In this document: piece by piece, positions 1 through 12,213 of the stretch
Numbering within the stretch: position 1 is the first letter of the stretch
Layout of the letters: every line of letters begins with the position of its first letter
Assembly: GCF_963169125.1 (NCBI RefSeq)
Contig: NC_084794.1
Location: 154,204,858-154,268,857, forward strand
Reading direction: 5' to 3'
Source: Humulus lupulus
Taxonomy: Eukaryota; Streptophyta; Magnoliopsida; Rosales; Cannabaceae
Length of the DNA: 64,000 nt
The notes under the pieces: generated by a model
The model's database searches: none
What the model saw: the letters and a program-made list of their open reading frames with translations, nothing else
What the model was told of the DNA's origin: nothing
Position numbers and translations under genes: made by a program

Positions 1-1
1 C

Positions 2-625
2 CTAGACCAGGAATGTAAATACTATGGAATGGGAAGAATTCAAAACTTTGTTTAATAAGAAATACTACAACGACACAGTTAGAGTTGCGAAGGCCGAATA
101 GTTCTACAAGTTACTTAAGGGCAACATGTCAGTGAACAATTATGCTTTGAAGTTTGATAGATTGGCAAAGTTTTCCGAGTATCTGGTGCCCACTAATGGG
201 ACCAGAAGGGAGAAGTTCCTCCAAGGGCTACAACCTATGATAGCCCGAGATGTTCACATCATTATTGTGCCAAGAGTGACCACTTACACACAGGTTGTTG
301 AGAAGGTGCTCACAACTGAGAGCGCAGAGAACAAGATCTGGCATGAGAGTGCAGCCATAAGGGATTTTAGGAGGCCAGGACCTCCATTTGTAGGCTTTGG
401 TAGGGGCAGAGGCCTTAGTGACCAAAAGAGAAAGACTCTAGATACATTTTTAGCTCTAGGGCCAGATAGGAGGCCATGGGGTGTATAGATGGGCCGCCAG
501 GGTTGCGGTGAGAGCTGGAAAGCATTCCCAGAGTGTACTTGGTGCAGGAGGCGGCATATTGGGGATTTTCGGGTGAGGCTTGCTTCATCTGTGAGATTGT
601 GGGGAACCTAAAGAAGGATTTCCCG
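2..625 (+). pseudogene. gag fragment of element A
   Basis: The translation shows a plant retrotransposon gag core of PF03732 type: a W-E-x-F-K-x-L-F segment near 31-50, then the run YALKFDRLAKFSEYLVP (140-190) and an M-I-A-R-D-V block (238-258). The same blocks occur in the gags of elements C and E. A stop interrupts the frame at about 100, and the frame ends at 488. A weak zinc-knuckle relic (a C-F-I-C pair, then lysine-rich sequence) lies at about 575-625. Gag would build the cytoplasmic virus-like particle. This copy cannot. Confidence 0.8.
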
Positions 626-689
626 GAAGCGAAGAAGGAAGAACCCAAGAGGGTGGACAACCTGACACCAACTCGGGCATTCACCCTAA

Positions 690-1190
690 CTCAGGTAGAG
701 GTCGAGGCATGTCCCTTGGTGGTTACAGGTCAACTTTCTAGTGCTGGGACCCTTTATACTGTTTTGATTGATTCAGGTGCTACACATTCTTTTGTTGTTA
801 TTAGGATTATTAATGGACTTTGTAGACCCTGTGACTTTTATCCTCTGGGTTTGGTACCTTCCTGCCTACTGGGAAGTTAGTGGCTTCCAGGAGATGGGTC
901 AGATCATTACCAGTGAAAGTGTATGGTAGAGATTTGTCGGTTGATTTGGTCGAGCTAGTCATGAGTGAGTTTGATATGATATTGGGTATGGATTGGTTAG
1001 CCAAGTATGGAGCAACGATAGATTGCAAGAAGAAGATGGTAACCTTTGAGCCCGAGGGTGAGGATCCCTTTGTATTTGTTGGCACTATGCATGGACCCCG
1101 TATACCTATGATTTATGTACTTAGAGCTAGAGACCTATTGCAAAGGAGATGCATAGGATTCTTAGCTAGTGTGGTGGATACAACTTAGGT
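690..1190 (+). pseudogene. Aspartic protease region of element A
   Basis: The catalytic motif IDSGATHSF is at about 767-792 and the flap/core motif FDMILGMDWLAKYGATIDC at about 970-1025, as in plant Ty3/gypsy proteases. The two halves are in different frames, so a frameshift lies near 860-880. The family cleaves the Gag-Pol polyprotein. This copy is inactivated. Confidence 0.85.
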
Positions 1191-1221
1191 CGTGCTAGTG
1201 GGACCAGGATAGACCAGATTT

Positions 1222-1708
1222 GTGTGTGAGTTTCTAGAGGATCTGCTAGGGTTACCTCCACAAAGGGAGATAGAGTTTATGATTGAGTTGGCACTAGGGA
1301 TGGAACGAGCGTCCAAGGTTCCATACAGAGTGGCTCTAGCAGAGATGAAGGAGCTAAAGGTTCAGTTACAGAAATTACTAGACTTGGGTTTCATCAGGCC
1401 TAATTTCTGGCAATGGGGCGCACCAGTTCTCTTCGTGAAGAAGAAAGATGGTTCTCCGAGGATGTGTATCGATTATAGAAAACTGAACAAGTTAACTATC
1501 AAGAACAAGTATCCTCTTACAAGGATTGGTAATCTATTTGATTAGTTACAGGGTAAGACAATATGCTCATAGATAGATCTTGTTTCGGTTATCACTAGCT
1601 GAGGATCAGGAAGGAAGATATACCGAAGATCGCTTTCACACCAGGTATGGTCATTTTGAGTTTCTGGTGATGTCATTTAGATTGACTAATGCCCTAGTAA
1701 CATTTATG
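1222..1708 (+). pseudogene. Reverse transcriptase, N-terminal half, of element A
   Basis: Recognisable RT blocks include [19 protein letters not shown] (about 1432-1488), LTIKNKYPL, and after a stop at 1543-1545 a shifted segment ending in M-S-F-R-L-T-N-A. The reading ends in the codon for Met of A-T-F-M, which is also the copied ATG target site of the CACTA insertion. The remaining RT lies at 13320 onward. Confidence 0.87.
1706..1708. repeat. Target-site duplication ATG (left copy) of the CACTA element
   Basis: ATG directly before CACTAC is repeated as ATG directly after GTAGTG at 13320-13322. A 3-bp duplication is the family norm for CACTA (En/Spm) transposons. Removing one copy plus the insert rejoins the host RT reading frame as A-T-F-M-D-L-I-N-R. 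Confidence 0.93.
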
Positions 1709-1731
1709 CACTACACCAAATACCCATTTCC
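1709..1731 (+). repeat. CACTA left terminal inverted repeat
   Basis: It begins CACTACACCAAATACCC and matches the reverse complement of the right end for 11 of the first 12 bases. Just inside (about 1745-1785) are one ATAATAC and two GTATTAT words, close to the GTGTTAT/ATAACAC words of the right subterminal array. Confidence 0.9.
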
Positions 1732-1844
1732 ATATCACATGAATATAATACTAATAGAAAAGTATTATGAAAATGTATTATATTGGGAACTTAATGAAAA
1801 AAGTGGCAGTAATTTATTTAGCCATCCCGCCACTTAGCTTTTTT

Positions 1845-2055
1845 TTTTTTTTTTTCATTTCCTTCAACATTTCGACACAAAGAAGAGACCCATTTCTTCA
1901 GTTTGGTACGGTCTCCGAACTCCTCACTCTCTCAAATCTCCTCCTTCGCTCAAATCTCCTCTCTCTCTCTCTCGTCTTTCTCTTTCTCTCTATCAACCCA
2001 TTTCCAGTCGTTGGGTTTCTTAGATTCATTCTTCTCTTTGATCTTGGCAAGCCAG
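1845..2055 (+). other. 5'-UTR-like pyrimidine-rich leader with a consensus splice donor, inside the CACTA element
   Basis: After a poly-T tract (about 1839-1856) comes a CT-rich segment with many CTCTCT words, as in plant 5' leaders. It ends at CCAG|GTAAGT, a near-perfect plant donor (exon end 2055). This could be the first exon of a captured gene or the leader of a chimeric transcript running into the captured exons downstream. No coding sequence is recognised in it. The exon assignment is inference. Confidence 0.4.
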
Positions 2056-2337
2056 GTAAGTATTTAGTTGTAGATGTTAGATTTATCAACTTGAATCTCA
2101 TAGAATCTATAAAATCTGTGGTTTTCAAAATTAATTTTTGATTTTGCATATTGCTGGGGTTTTTTTGCATGAAGCATCTACAAGAACAAAGGTAATAGCA
2201 TATGGTGTGGTCGACGATGCAAGGCTGGAAACGGGGCTGGGTTTGAAGCTTAGAGCTAGGTTGAAGTTTGAGGGTTGGTTAATTTGCAGAGAAAGGGTCG
2301 AGAAGAAAGGGAGAGAGGTAGTTTGATATATGTATAT

Positions 2338-4611
2338 TGTAACGACCCAAAATCTCTAATGAGGCTTAAGGGTCTTGATTAGCGTGTCGGGAGGGCATAA
2401 ATGGGATTAGAGTGAATATTATTGACTTAAATGTGTGAATATGTGATTAATGATGGTTATATGATAATTAATGATATTATGTGATAATATGAAATATTTA
2501 TGTGATATATGTGAGAACCACATTATTATGTGGCTAGGTCCGCAGAGCACGACTTGAGACGATCCTAGGGCCAGATGGCGGGAAAAGTCACAACAAGACT
2601 TAAAATATGACTTTGGACAAGTCAGGGGTACTTTAGGTATCGGGTAGTGATTTGGACTACCGGGTTATGAAAATAAATATATGGAGATATATTTGAGGTT
2701 AGGATTTCTAGGCGGGAATATTGGGGGATTTTACCGTTTTGGCCTCGGGGACGGTTCCGGCACCCCGAGCCTTGGGATTAACTTAACAAGTAAGACAAAC
2801 CTAGGAAGCCTTTAGAAAGAATTAGACCGACTTTGTTTTCTACTCAGCTGGTTACTCTCTCTCTCACTCTCAAGGAAAAAAAAACAAAGGAAAGAAAGCT
2901 AAGTAAGATTGAAAGGAAAACATAGAAAATCTGAGGAAGTTATTGGGAGATTAAGCTGGACTTTGGAGGCTTAGCTCAGGACTTATTCAAGAACTAAACT
3001 AGGGCTAAGGTAAGCACTTAATTTCCTTTCTGTGGTTATAACTTCTGGGTTTTCTTATTGGGTTATTGAGGAAGCTGTGGTTTTATGTTTTAAGGCAGAA
3101 TTGAGGAGGAAACTTGGGGATTTAGGTTGGTTTTGGCTTGGTGAAGTGGTTCAGCAGAGGAGGTAAGCTTTAATCCATGAATTAATGGTTTGAGTTTAAG
3201 TTTTTGACTGGTTAAATTGGGTGTTTAAGTTCTTAGAGCTTTAAGGATTGTAAGTGAGATTTCTATGGGTTTTTAGATAGAATTTATGTTGAAATGTGTA
3301 CAATAAGTTGTGTAATAAGTTCTGGTAATGTTGGGTGTTGAATTAGGGAGCTTAAGGGTGGTTTTGGCTGAGGTTTTGAGCTTTAGGAAGGGTCGCAGCT
3401 CTGTTCTAGGGCACTGCGGCCCTAGGTTGAAAATGAGCCAGGGGTGAGCGCCGCGGCGCCCATGCAAGGGCCGCGGCACGTGTCTTTTCCATGGTGACCC
3501 TTTGTTCTGTTTTGAGGCTAGGGCCGCAGCCCTTGGTTGTCTACTTGATCTTTTGGGGTTTTTAAGGACTTAGATCAAGCCTAGGAAGCTCGGGAACCAT
3601 TCCACCACCGTGCTTGGTGGGAATTGTTTTCCCGGAAGTTAGTTTTGTGATCAGAAACCCTAACTTGAGTTTTAATGAGACCCTATACTTTGATTGTGAC
3701 TAGGTGATAAAGGCTTAGGCTGAGGAACAGATCGTGCTTGAAGGGTGTTGCTCGTAATCCAGAACCGTGAAGATTAAAGGTAAGAAAACTACACCCGGTT
3801 GAATATTTGAGTGGGACTAAGGGCTCCCTGATATATATATGATTGAAAGAATGGTATTATGCCATGTAAATTATAAACCAATGGCCTAAGCGTGCCATGG
3901 TTAACTTGTGCAATTGGCATGGCTCGGACACTGGTATCCGAGGATAGCTTATTATGCACTGAGCTCAGTTTAAGCGGGTCGGAGTCAGTGGGTTAAACAG
4001 AGGGTGCGACCTAAGGCGTCGGCCCTAGTATTTTTGTAAATTGAACATTTTGTTTGGCTATAGATGAGATTGTTGAATAATGTAAGTGTGGATGATATTG
4101 TTTGTACCTTGGAGTATACTTATATGCTATGGATTGGATAACTAAACATGCTTACTAGAATATCTGTTTGAGATTGCTGTATATGCTGTGTATGTTGTTT
4201 TCTTGCTGGGCCTCGGCTCATGGGTGCTGCGTGGTGTAGGTAAAGGCAAAGGAAAGATCAATCAGCCCTGATTGGAGAGCTCTGCAGGGTGAATGTACAT
4301 GGCAGGCCGCTCAGCCGCCACGGTTGAGGAGATTACACGGACAAGAGGACCAGAACCTTGTATTTTGCCTTAGTATGGCTAATGTTTACTTTTAACTGTT
4401 GAGTTTTGCAAACCTGCTTTTAAACACTGATCTTTTGGGGATCCCTTCTGTAAACTGTTTATAATTTATAAAATGTATCTTTTGAGGCCAAATGTCTTTT
4501 AACCCTAGAACACTTAAACTAATGACACGTTTTTAAATTAATGACTTGATTAGCAAGTCTTGCACTTTATAAGTACACAGTGTAGCAGTCTTGGCTATCC
4601 AGGGTGTTACA
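2338..4611 (+). mobile_element. Solo LTR (Tekay-type gypsy) inside the CACTA element
   Basis: It starts TGTAACGACCCAAAATCTC and ends GGGTGTTACA. It is flanked by TATAT on both sides (2333-2337 and 4612-4616), although the site is AT-rich so the duplication is weaker proof than usual. The head, the middle (GCTGGGCCTCGGCTCA at about 4207) and the tail match the LTRs of elements B, C and E. No internal sequence or second LTR is adjacent, so it is a recombined solo LTR that arrived after the CACTA element formed. Confidence 0.9.
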
Positions 4612-4616
4612 TATAT

Positions 4617-5116
4617 ATTAATTAGATTTATCTTTATTAAAATAAATGTTTAAATATGATTTTCTTCTTCTTTGAAACATATTATTGTGTTGGGATTCTC
4701 TAGAATGCTATTTTCCGAAAAAGTTTGAATTTGAATTTGAGATTTGTTCCTTCAATTACTTTTCAATAAGTTGGTTTAGGTACTTTTCAATTGTCTGGGT
4801 AGAGAAAACTAATGGCTAGTTATAACCAATGAAAGGATGCTCATACGGAAATAGCATCTTGCAGCCTTTAATTTTCTGTAAAATTGGTTCTTTGTTAAGC
4901 ATATGCTTGGCTGCTGTCAAAGATCAGAGGTTCAAGCAATGAAATGGAGCATAAGATTAAGGCCTGGAAGATTTTTCACAGTTCCTGTAAGATTGGAGGC
5001 TTTTTTATTTCCTTCTTTCTTGGACTAGGAAACATGAGACTTACAGTTTTTCTTAACTTACAATTTGTCCTCTTATTGGCATGGATATCTGAACCCTCAT
5101 GTGTTTTTTAATTTAG
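4617..5116. other. Unassigned AT-rich CACTA interior, probably intron
   Basis: I see no coding sequence or known repeat. It ends in a usable acceptor (ATTTAG) at 5116, just before the paladin-like exon, so at least its right part is probably the captured intron of that gene. Confidence 0.4.
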
Positions 5117-5290
5117 GAGGAACTGAGAGCACCGTATGAGTCCCAAAATGGTGATGCAGTTATGGAGGCATTTGTAAAGACGCGTAACGATTCGGTTTTG
5201 GGGAAAGGCTCTATAATTAAAATGTATATCTTTCCTGGTCAGAGAACTTCTAGCAACATACAAATTCATGGTGCGCCACATGTTTACAAG
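5117..5290 (+). pseudogene. Captured exon, probably of a paladin-like (tyrosine-phosphatase-like) gene
   Basis: A 174-bp, stop-free, phase-0 exon lies between an ATTTAG acceptor and an AAG|GTAAGT donor. It encodes 58 residues including SVLGKGSIIKMYIFPGQR and IQIHGAPHVYK. A 'vLGK-tilK-FPG-Q' stretch followed by 'I-GAP-YK' is, from memory, the repeated signature of the plant paladin family, whose repeats carry PTP-like phosphatase modules. I am fairly but not fully sure of that family. That this is a host-gene exon is much surer, since the splice signals and frame are clean in otherwise non-coding DNA. Neighbouring exons are absent, so it is a fragment. Confidence 0.6.
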
Positions 5291-8023
5291 GTAAGTTTAC
5301 ATGCATGTGTTCAAAAATCTTATGATTAATATGCTTCCATGTCATATGGCAATGCCATAGTACCATCTCTTAAGTCAATACAGTGAAATATCTTTAGTCA
5401 TTGAGTTGCAGGATTAGACAAGTAGAAAAGTACAGGACAACCTTATTATTTACAATGAAATGGGGAAGGAAAATTCGGGAAATTGGATTTGGAATGTATA
5501 AAAATTCTATATTGACTTACATCTCCATTCAAAAATTACAATGTGGTTGAAATTTTTGCAGATGTTTGTTGGTGTAGAAAGAAATTATTATGAAGGCAAA
5601 GCATGTTATTAATACTTATATCTTTACATTTAAGGAATAGTGACTGAATGTGGCCCCCATAAATTGAGATTTTAGTTGAGTTATGATCTCATGACTATAC
5701 GTTTAATAGGCCCTCTCTTATGCCTTTCAGAAATAGTGACTTTTGGCAGTCTAAACTGTTGCTTGGAATATATCAAACTTCTTCTGATGTGGCCCCCAGG
5801 TTAGCAAGAATATATACAGAAAATTCAGATTTTATTTTACTGTTCAGAACATATATATTTCACATGGAAAAAGTAAACTATTTCTTACTTTTGAACTTGG
5901 GAGTGGTACAAAAATACACACATATTTTTAGACAGTTCAGAACATATATATTTCACACAAAAATAGATAATATGATTTTGTGATTTCTTATATTCATGAT
6001 TTTAGATTACTACTCCAGACCTCTTTGATTTGATTAAGTCTTTCTCATTAATATTGCATTCGAAATCCTTAAACTTGTTCTTGGATAGTGAATTACAAGA
6101 AGTATATATACACATAAAGAGGCTGATAATAGTGAATCATTCTCTTCTACTGTTGCTGCTTCTTCTGGTTTGAGCTAGAATTACAAGAGGTATATATACA
6201 CATAAAGAGGCTGATAAAGAGGCTTATTTTTATTACTACTTTGTAGGTTTTTGCTGTTTAGTTCTGTTGATGTTTAGCTCTCTGTTCGAGCTATGGCTTT
6301 CATAAATCTCGTTCTCCTGTTGAGTTTTGCAGTACGTACTGTTTTGGAATTAGAAGAGGGGAAGGAATGCATAGTTGTTGGAACCTTGTAGAAGCACATG
6401 AAACTCAAATTATATCTTGTTATTAGCATGTTGTTTAGATTATATTTTGAAATAATTTTGATTGTCAAATTATATACATTTATGGTTTTTATTTCGTAAA
6501 GAATCTGTATTATATCTTGTTATTAGTTTGTTGTTATCTCATCTCTTTAGGAGTATTTCAACCATTGTTTTCTTCTTCTTTGTGTTTGCTTTTAGTTTGG
6601 CTGGTAATTATTTCAAGTCAACTGATACTCATTTTTGGTGTATACTCGTTAGGCTTAGGACCTTTAGCACATGGTTTTGTGTATAATGCAAGATACATTT
6701 ATATATAATTAGTCAAAATTGTGCTAGTGCTCTCTGTGTATATATGTTATCTCGTCTGCTTAGTGCCACTTACACTCTGTTTTGGTCTTTGATTATAAAA
6801 AAAATCTGCACATTCTTGTTGATTAAGATTCTAGGTCCTATATATAGATGCTTTGCTTAACTCTCTTTCCTAAATAAAAGAGTTCAGTTGGAGGTATTAT
6901 TAACAAATTTGATTTATTGCATTGCAATTTAATCAAATACTTTTCTGATCTTGAATTTTTGTAGCTTTTGTGATGTAACGACTGTTCTTTCTCTGGTCTT
7001 CATCAAATAAATTGAATCCTTTAGTGCAGAAATTAGCTCTAAATGAGGAAGAATCACTACAATGCATGCATTTCTCTTATCTTGTTGTATTTGAATCATT
7101 TAATTGTATTTTTGTTATATTTATTGTCATTTGACGATAGTAGCAATATAGTATACATATGGATATTATGTATATATATTTAATGGTGTCATTGTCTTAT
7201 AAGTTGATTGACATTGCTTTTCTTTTTCTTTTCGGCTTTAAGAACATCTTATCAAAGTCAAAATTTGTGTAGCTGCTACAAATGCTAAGTTTGGTGAGCA
7301 TGTTTCTGACACTACTTCAGAACTTGGATTGATGGTATGTGAGACTAATAGCAACAATGTTGAATAGCTGATACATTTTATTGAATTTTTTTATGTGAAA
7401 TATGATATTGATGATATTGATGGGTGGGGATGTTTGCGTTATTATTACTTAGTATGTAATGGATTATATTGCAGAAAAGTATATAATATATCTAATACAG
7501 ATTGTGCCTCATAAGATATAATAGCTAATTATGTATTAAATGCCAAGTAAGATCAAAGGTATTTATAATAACCTCTTACCCCATTTCACGTTTCCTTGTC
7601 TAGTGCCTAATAATTTTCATATATATAGTGTCTTCAATTCTATTATTTGAAAATTATATTAGCTAAATTTTATACAATTTTGGTTGTATTACTAAAAGGG
7701 GATCTATTGAGAAAACATTATTCCCATGTCAGAGAGTTGAGGGCAAAGGTGGGGCAAGTAGAACAAGTCAATATTTACAGTAAGTTAAAGTCACTAATTC
7801 TTATTGCAGAGCTAAAACAATGACATTATTTTTGACCTTTATAGTCTGTTTAATAAAGTATGTAATTGTCTTTTCAGTGATCCTCCCCCCTCCAAAAAAA
7901 ATAGAACTCTGAATGAATAAAGTCTATCTAGTCAACTTATTTGGTTAAAGTGTGAAAGTGTATCTGTTAGTATTTTTTTTTTTTTATCAATGCTTTATTT
8001 GTGCTATTTATTTTCTCTTACAG
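5291..8023. other. CACTA interior between two captured exons: intron-like, with local direct repeats
   Basis: AT-rich with no convincing coding region. Two local duplications stand out: TTCAGAACATATATATTTCA at about 5843 and 5935, and TACACATAAAGAGGCTGATAA with flanks at about 6091-6133 and 6182-6218. A stretch at 7253-7330 has a short open frame ending at ATG|GTATGTG and might be part of another exon, but I cannot place it. Somewhere here lies the junction between two captured loci. Confidence 0.4.
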
Positions 8024-8110
8024 CTTGGTGGAGGTTATCTATTAGGGTTGCCTTTGGGGTTCGTTTCTGATTCTATTGGTGCTACAGCTGCATTTATTCT
8101 TGGTAGAACA
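8024..8110 (+). pseudogene. Captured exon of a TVP38/TMEM64 (DedA-like, SNARE-associated Golgi) membrane protein
   Basis: An 87-bp phase-0 exon lies between CTTACAG and a GTGAGT donor and encodes LGGGYLLGLPLGFVSDSIGA followed by TAAFILGRT. The G-G-G-Y-L-F-G-L-P-G-F-x-x-D-S-I-G-A-T core is the hallmark segment of the plant TVP38/TMEM64 family (VTT/DedA domain), a hydrophobic helix region. Compared with my memory of the family, a few residues between GAT and AAF seem to be missing. The other exons of the gene are not here. Confidence 0.8.
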
Positions 8111-9472
8111 GTGAGTATTGTAGACCATAGTTTTCTTTAAGGACAATTAATTTTTTACTTTTCTTTAACTAATAAAGTCAGTGGCCAATTGGAACTCTTG
8201 TTCCTTTTATATTAAGCCATATAATATTGTTTTTGTATTGACTTCTGTAATTTATATTTGCTTTCTCACTTCACCATTCTATATCTTTGCTGATTTACTT
8301 CAATTATTTATCTTTTCTTGTTTTTTCTACTCCACATTTAGCCTAATGTTTCTATTATATTTTTATTCTTATATATTGCCAAGGGAGCCTAGATTTAAGA
8401 TGCTTGCAAGTTGAAAGTGCTTGTCATATATTAGACCATATTTTCCCCATTTATTGTGTTTAGTTTTAATATTTGATTATAGATGCTTGCCTTATATTGA
8501 GCTCTAATTTCAGAAAATAAGAGAACTTCACTGGTTCTATAGCAGGATTTTACATGGCCTTTCTGCATCTTCTTTCCCATGCCACTTAGTCTCAAATTTG
8601 GGTTTGTTGAATTGGTTGTAGTGTCTTTTATAGGGTTATGTATATTCTTCCCCATGCCATATATGATATCATGGTTTGTTTGGATTGAGTCATGTTTCTT
8701 TCTTGTTCATTTTCTTTGGTTGTTAGTTGTATTATTGTTTTGCATTAGTGACCCAGATTCACATTTCTTTCAATAATAGCTTTGAAAATATATGTTATAT
8801 CAACTCCAAAAATTAATGGGTTATATTTATATATATTTTCTTGTTTATCTATTTATCTTTGACGTATATTAAATAACATATAACAATTGCTCATGGTTGC
8901 CACAACTACTATATTGCATTGTACTTTAACTTTCTGTTATGTAGCTAACCCTTGATTTCTCCTATTATGTTCTGCATAATTTTCTGTTTTTTTTAGTAAT
9001 GTAATTTGTACATTTGTTATGTGTGGAATTGTGGTAGCTGAACCACAATATTGGATCCAAGGGTTCTTTTTTGGGGTTTGGTTTCTTGGTTATTTATCTG
9101 ATTGTCTTTGTTTTATGGTTATTGTTTTTGTTCTATTATATGTTTTGCTCTTCTTTTTTTTAGTTTGAGTTTCTATCAGCATTTTATATAGCATCATAAA
9201 AAAACCATTGCATTAGTATTACTGTTATTTACACAAAATAGCAAACCATGTTTTAGGGTCCTCTTTTTTCTCAATGACGTGTCAGTAGCACATATTGAGG
9301 TATCATACATTGTCAATGAAATTTTAGGATATTTATCATATCATGACTGGCATTTTTGTTGAACTTTACTAGCTCTATGCTGTTTAAGGTCAGTATCCAT
9401 TTGCATTGTTTATTAGTTGCACTATATTTTATTTGAGTTCCGTATCAATTTGCTTTTTTTTATTGGTTGCAG
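8111..9472. other. CACTA interior between the TVP38 and delta-COP exons: intron-like
   Basis: T-rich, AT-rich DNA with no supported gene. The right end supplies a TTGCAG acceptor at 9472 for the delta-COP fragment, so part of this is probably captured delta-COP intron. Short frames here are scattered and unsupported. Confidence 0.4.
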
Positions 9473-9901
9473 GTTCGACCCAAGGAATTCTGTGTTGGAG
9501 TGGTCCATTCTACTTATTGACAACTCGAACCGAAGGTCTGAAATTCTTACTGCTGTTTTCCTTTTGAAACTTAATAATTTATTTGATTTCAATTTAAGTG
9601 ATAGTTATCTTGTATGATGAATTGTTTGCAGTGGATCAATGGAGTTTGTTGTTGCCCCAACAGACTCATCTGTATTTTTCCCGATTTCTGTGAACTTCTC
9701 TGCTACTAATACATTCAGTGACTTGAAGGTCTGTCCTTGTTTGACTTCAGTTGATTAGTGAATAATATTGTAAAGTTTGGAAAAAATGCAGATTGATACC
9801 ACTAGTAATTTTGCTAACTTTGAACTTCTCTTTTGCAGGTTGTGAATGTCTTGCCCCAGAAAGGTGGAGATCCACCGAAGTTCGGTCAAAGAACGCAATG
9901 A
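9473..9901 (+). pseudogene. Captured 3'-terminal exons of coatomer subunit delta (delta-COP), MHD end
   Basis: Three exons (9473-9535, 9632-9728, 9839-9901) join in frame across two GT-AG introns. They read FDPRNSVLEWSILLIDNSNR, then [20 protein letters not shown], then VVNVLPQKGG and PPKFGQRTQ. This is the C-terminal part of the mu-homology domain of plant delta-COP, a COPI coat subunit for Golgi-to-ER traffic. The frame is intact except that a TGA (9899-9901) cuts it right after QRTQ, where plant delta-COP runs on for about ten more residues. About 67 of roughly 530 residues remain. Introns are retained, so capture was of genomic DNA, not cDNA. Confidence 0.9.
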
Positions 9902-12213
9902 TGTAGGCTAAACTCGTATGTATAGAGTGTAGTTGTGTTAATTGATGTTTGAGTCAATTTATCTGTAAGTTTTGTTTTGTTTGACTGCTTAAACTTGTTT
10001 TATTATGCAAAACTAAGCTTTGCTTAACCTATGCATAATAACTGTTTGATGGAATGCTTCAGTGAGACATATGAGTAAATTGAGTTATTATAATAGCTTT
10101 TTTTAATCAGCTTTTTTTATGGGGTGTGTATAGATGATCAAGATGATGTATGATTCCTTTTGCCCACTCTAATCATGTACCTCTGCCTCTATGAATTACC
10201 GTTATTAGCCATTTATGTAGCAATAGAGGTTTAAGATATATAAATTATATACGTGTATGCCCTGCCCTGCCCTACTTGTATAATACATAATCAAGATGAA
10301 GAATATGCATTCTTGTTGTGAATGGTTTAATATGATAAGGCTTGAATTTTGGGCTTGAATCTGTCTTTTGCTTTCATTAGCCTTTTTATCTCCACTTTCT
10401 TATTGTATCTTTTGTCCTCTGTTCTCTGTGTAGCTAGTTGTATATATAACTTTCTTATTGCTGTCTTTGGTTTGGTTTAGTTTGTTGTTCACTTTACTTG
10501 GTTGTTTATGTGATACTCATGGTATTTGACAGCAAAAGCAAAAGTAATATTATCACCCCAAGATAAGAAAATACTAGCAAAAGAAAAACTCAGTAGTGTT
10601 ACATAGAAAGTTTAGAAATATTATCACCCCAAGATAAGAAAATACCAGGGAAATATATTTTAAAAAGAGAAAAGCCCCTCCATTACACTTCCCATAACCT
10701 AACTCTAAACACATTTCCCACTTCCAACTTAGAAAGAAAGAGAAACTTTGGGAGAATAAGAGGAATAGCATGGGCTTCATAAAGGACCTCTAACAACCAT
10801 ATTCACATTCTACTTGTTAATTTGGATGCCATACATGATGCCCTGTTGGTTACCTGTCACAAAGAGAATTTTGCCAAAGCTATTTACACATCAATGCTAT
10901 GTTTGTATTGAACTTTACAGAAAGGAATTAACTATGCTAGGTCTTTAGAGAAGAAATAAATGGGGATAGAAGTTAGTACAAACTGAATGAATTGTTTCTT
11001 CTTATGGAATATAGGTTGATAAAACTAGTTAGTATGAATTGTCCTTTCCCTTTCTTTTTCTCCTGAGTTGCATAGGTCTGGTTTCCTGGTTTCCTTTACT
11101 CTCAAATGTGATAAGTTTCAATTCTTGTATTTAATGACCTTATTTGTTTTATTTTTCCTCTGAAATTAGTTTCTCTCTATGTTCTTTGTTCCTTTTGTTT
11201 TTCTTAATTTATATTATTTCTTTATGGGTGATTTTAGTAATAATAAGAAACTAGCTTTTGGTGTTGAAGAGAACGACTTTCTGATCATCCCTTGAGTATA
11301 GAGCATATAGTAATGTTTGAAGAGTGAATAAGTTTAATATATTTAAAAGAACTCCTTAGGGTCCGATTGTTCATCTCATTTTCTTCATCTTTATTTCTAT
11401 TAACATTGATTTGGAGAATCCCTAGGTGTGCATTGTTTCTCTCTAATTTTTCAAAAAGTAGTAGCGAGGAGGTAATCTAGTTTTTGTTTGTCTCTATCTT
11501 TCTCTACCGAGGTATGGTCTCTCTCTCTCTCTCTCAAGCTCTCTGTGTTAGCCTTTTCAGTGTTTCCTTATCCCATTTTATCATCTTTAATCTATAGTGG
11601 GTCCATTCAGGTGGAAATTATATTAAATGGTTAATTGGCCCTGTTAAAGCTCTGTTATATTATTGTGATGAAGCTTTTGATGAATTATATTATTTTTATG
11701 TCTGGCCACCTGACTTCAGAAAGTTTCACTCACATTTCACTGAATTTTACTTCTACAAGAGCTGTTGCTGTTCTTTTACTTTTAGTTGTTGCTCTTCTTT
11801 GTGTGTACGAACTTTGTGCTGTGTATGTTATAGCTGGTTTAGCAATTGCCTTAGCAATTAACCCGCTCTTTATATGCAGAATGGTGTTTAATGGCACATG
11901 CAGTTCTCTTGTCTGGATTTTTGGTCATTTGTTTCTATGTTTTCTGCTTTTGCAGTAGCAATTGAATCTTGCTGTTCTATGCTTTTTATGTGTTGATAAT
12001 TGAGTAACACTTTTATTTTTTGAACAGGTCAGTACGTCAGAGCTGTCTTTCTACATTTATGCTTCGTACTTCCTAGAAATTTCATGATCTTCCTATGCAT
12101 GCAGGTTCTGAGTTTTTCTCTGTTTGTGGTTTCCTAGGATTGGATCTTTAAATTAATGCATGCAGGTTCTGAGTTTTTCTCTGTTTTTGTCTATATTTCT
12201 TGTTCAATTTTAG
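9902..12213. other. CACTA interior between delta-COP and DPH5 fragments: no gene seen
   Basis: The first part is probably delta-COP 3' UTR and flank. Direct repeats occur: ATTATCACCCCAAGATAAGA (plus AAATAC) at about 10550 and 10620, and GCATGCAGGTTCTGAGTTTT (plus TCTCTGTTT) at about 12100 and 12161. A CT microsatellite lies at 11519-11534. The open frame at 11635-11958 has composition like its surroundings and no recognisable motif. TTTTAG at 12213 is the acceptor for the DPH5 exon. Confidence 0.4.

Noticed and set aside
7253..7330. Possible fifth captured exon ending at ATG|GTATGTG
   Set aside because: A short open frame (AATNAKFGEHVSDTTSELGL) before a donor-like site, but no clear acceptor and no family I can name, so it is mentioned only within the intron-like stretch.
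11635..11958. 107-codon open frame inside the CACTA element
   Set aside because: Hydrophobic, T-rich composition like the surrounding non-coding DNA, no motif recognised, no splice or promoter context that supports it.
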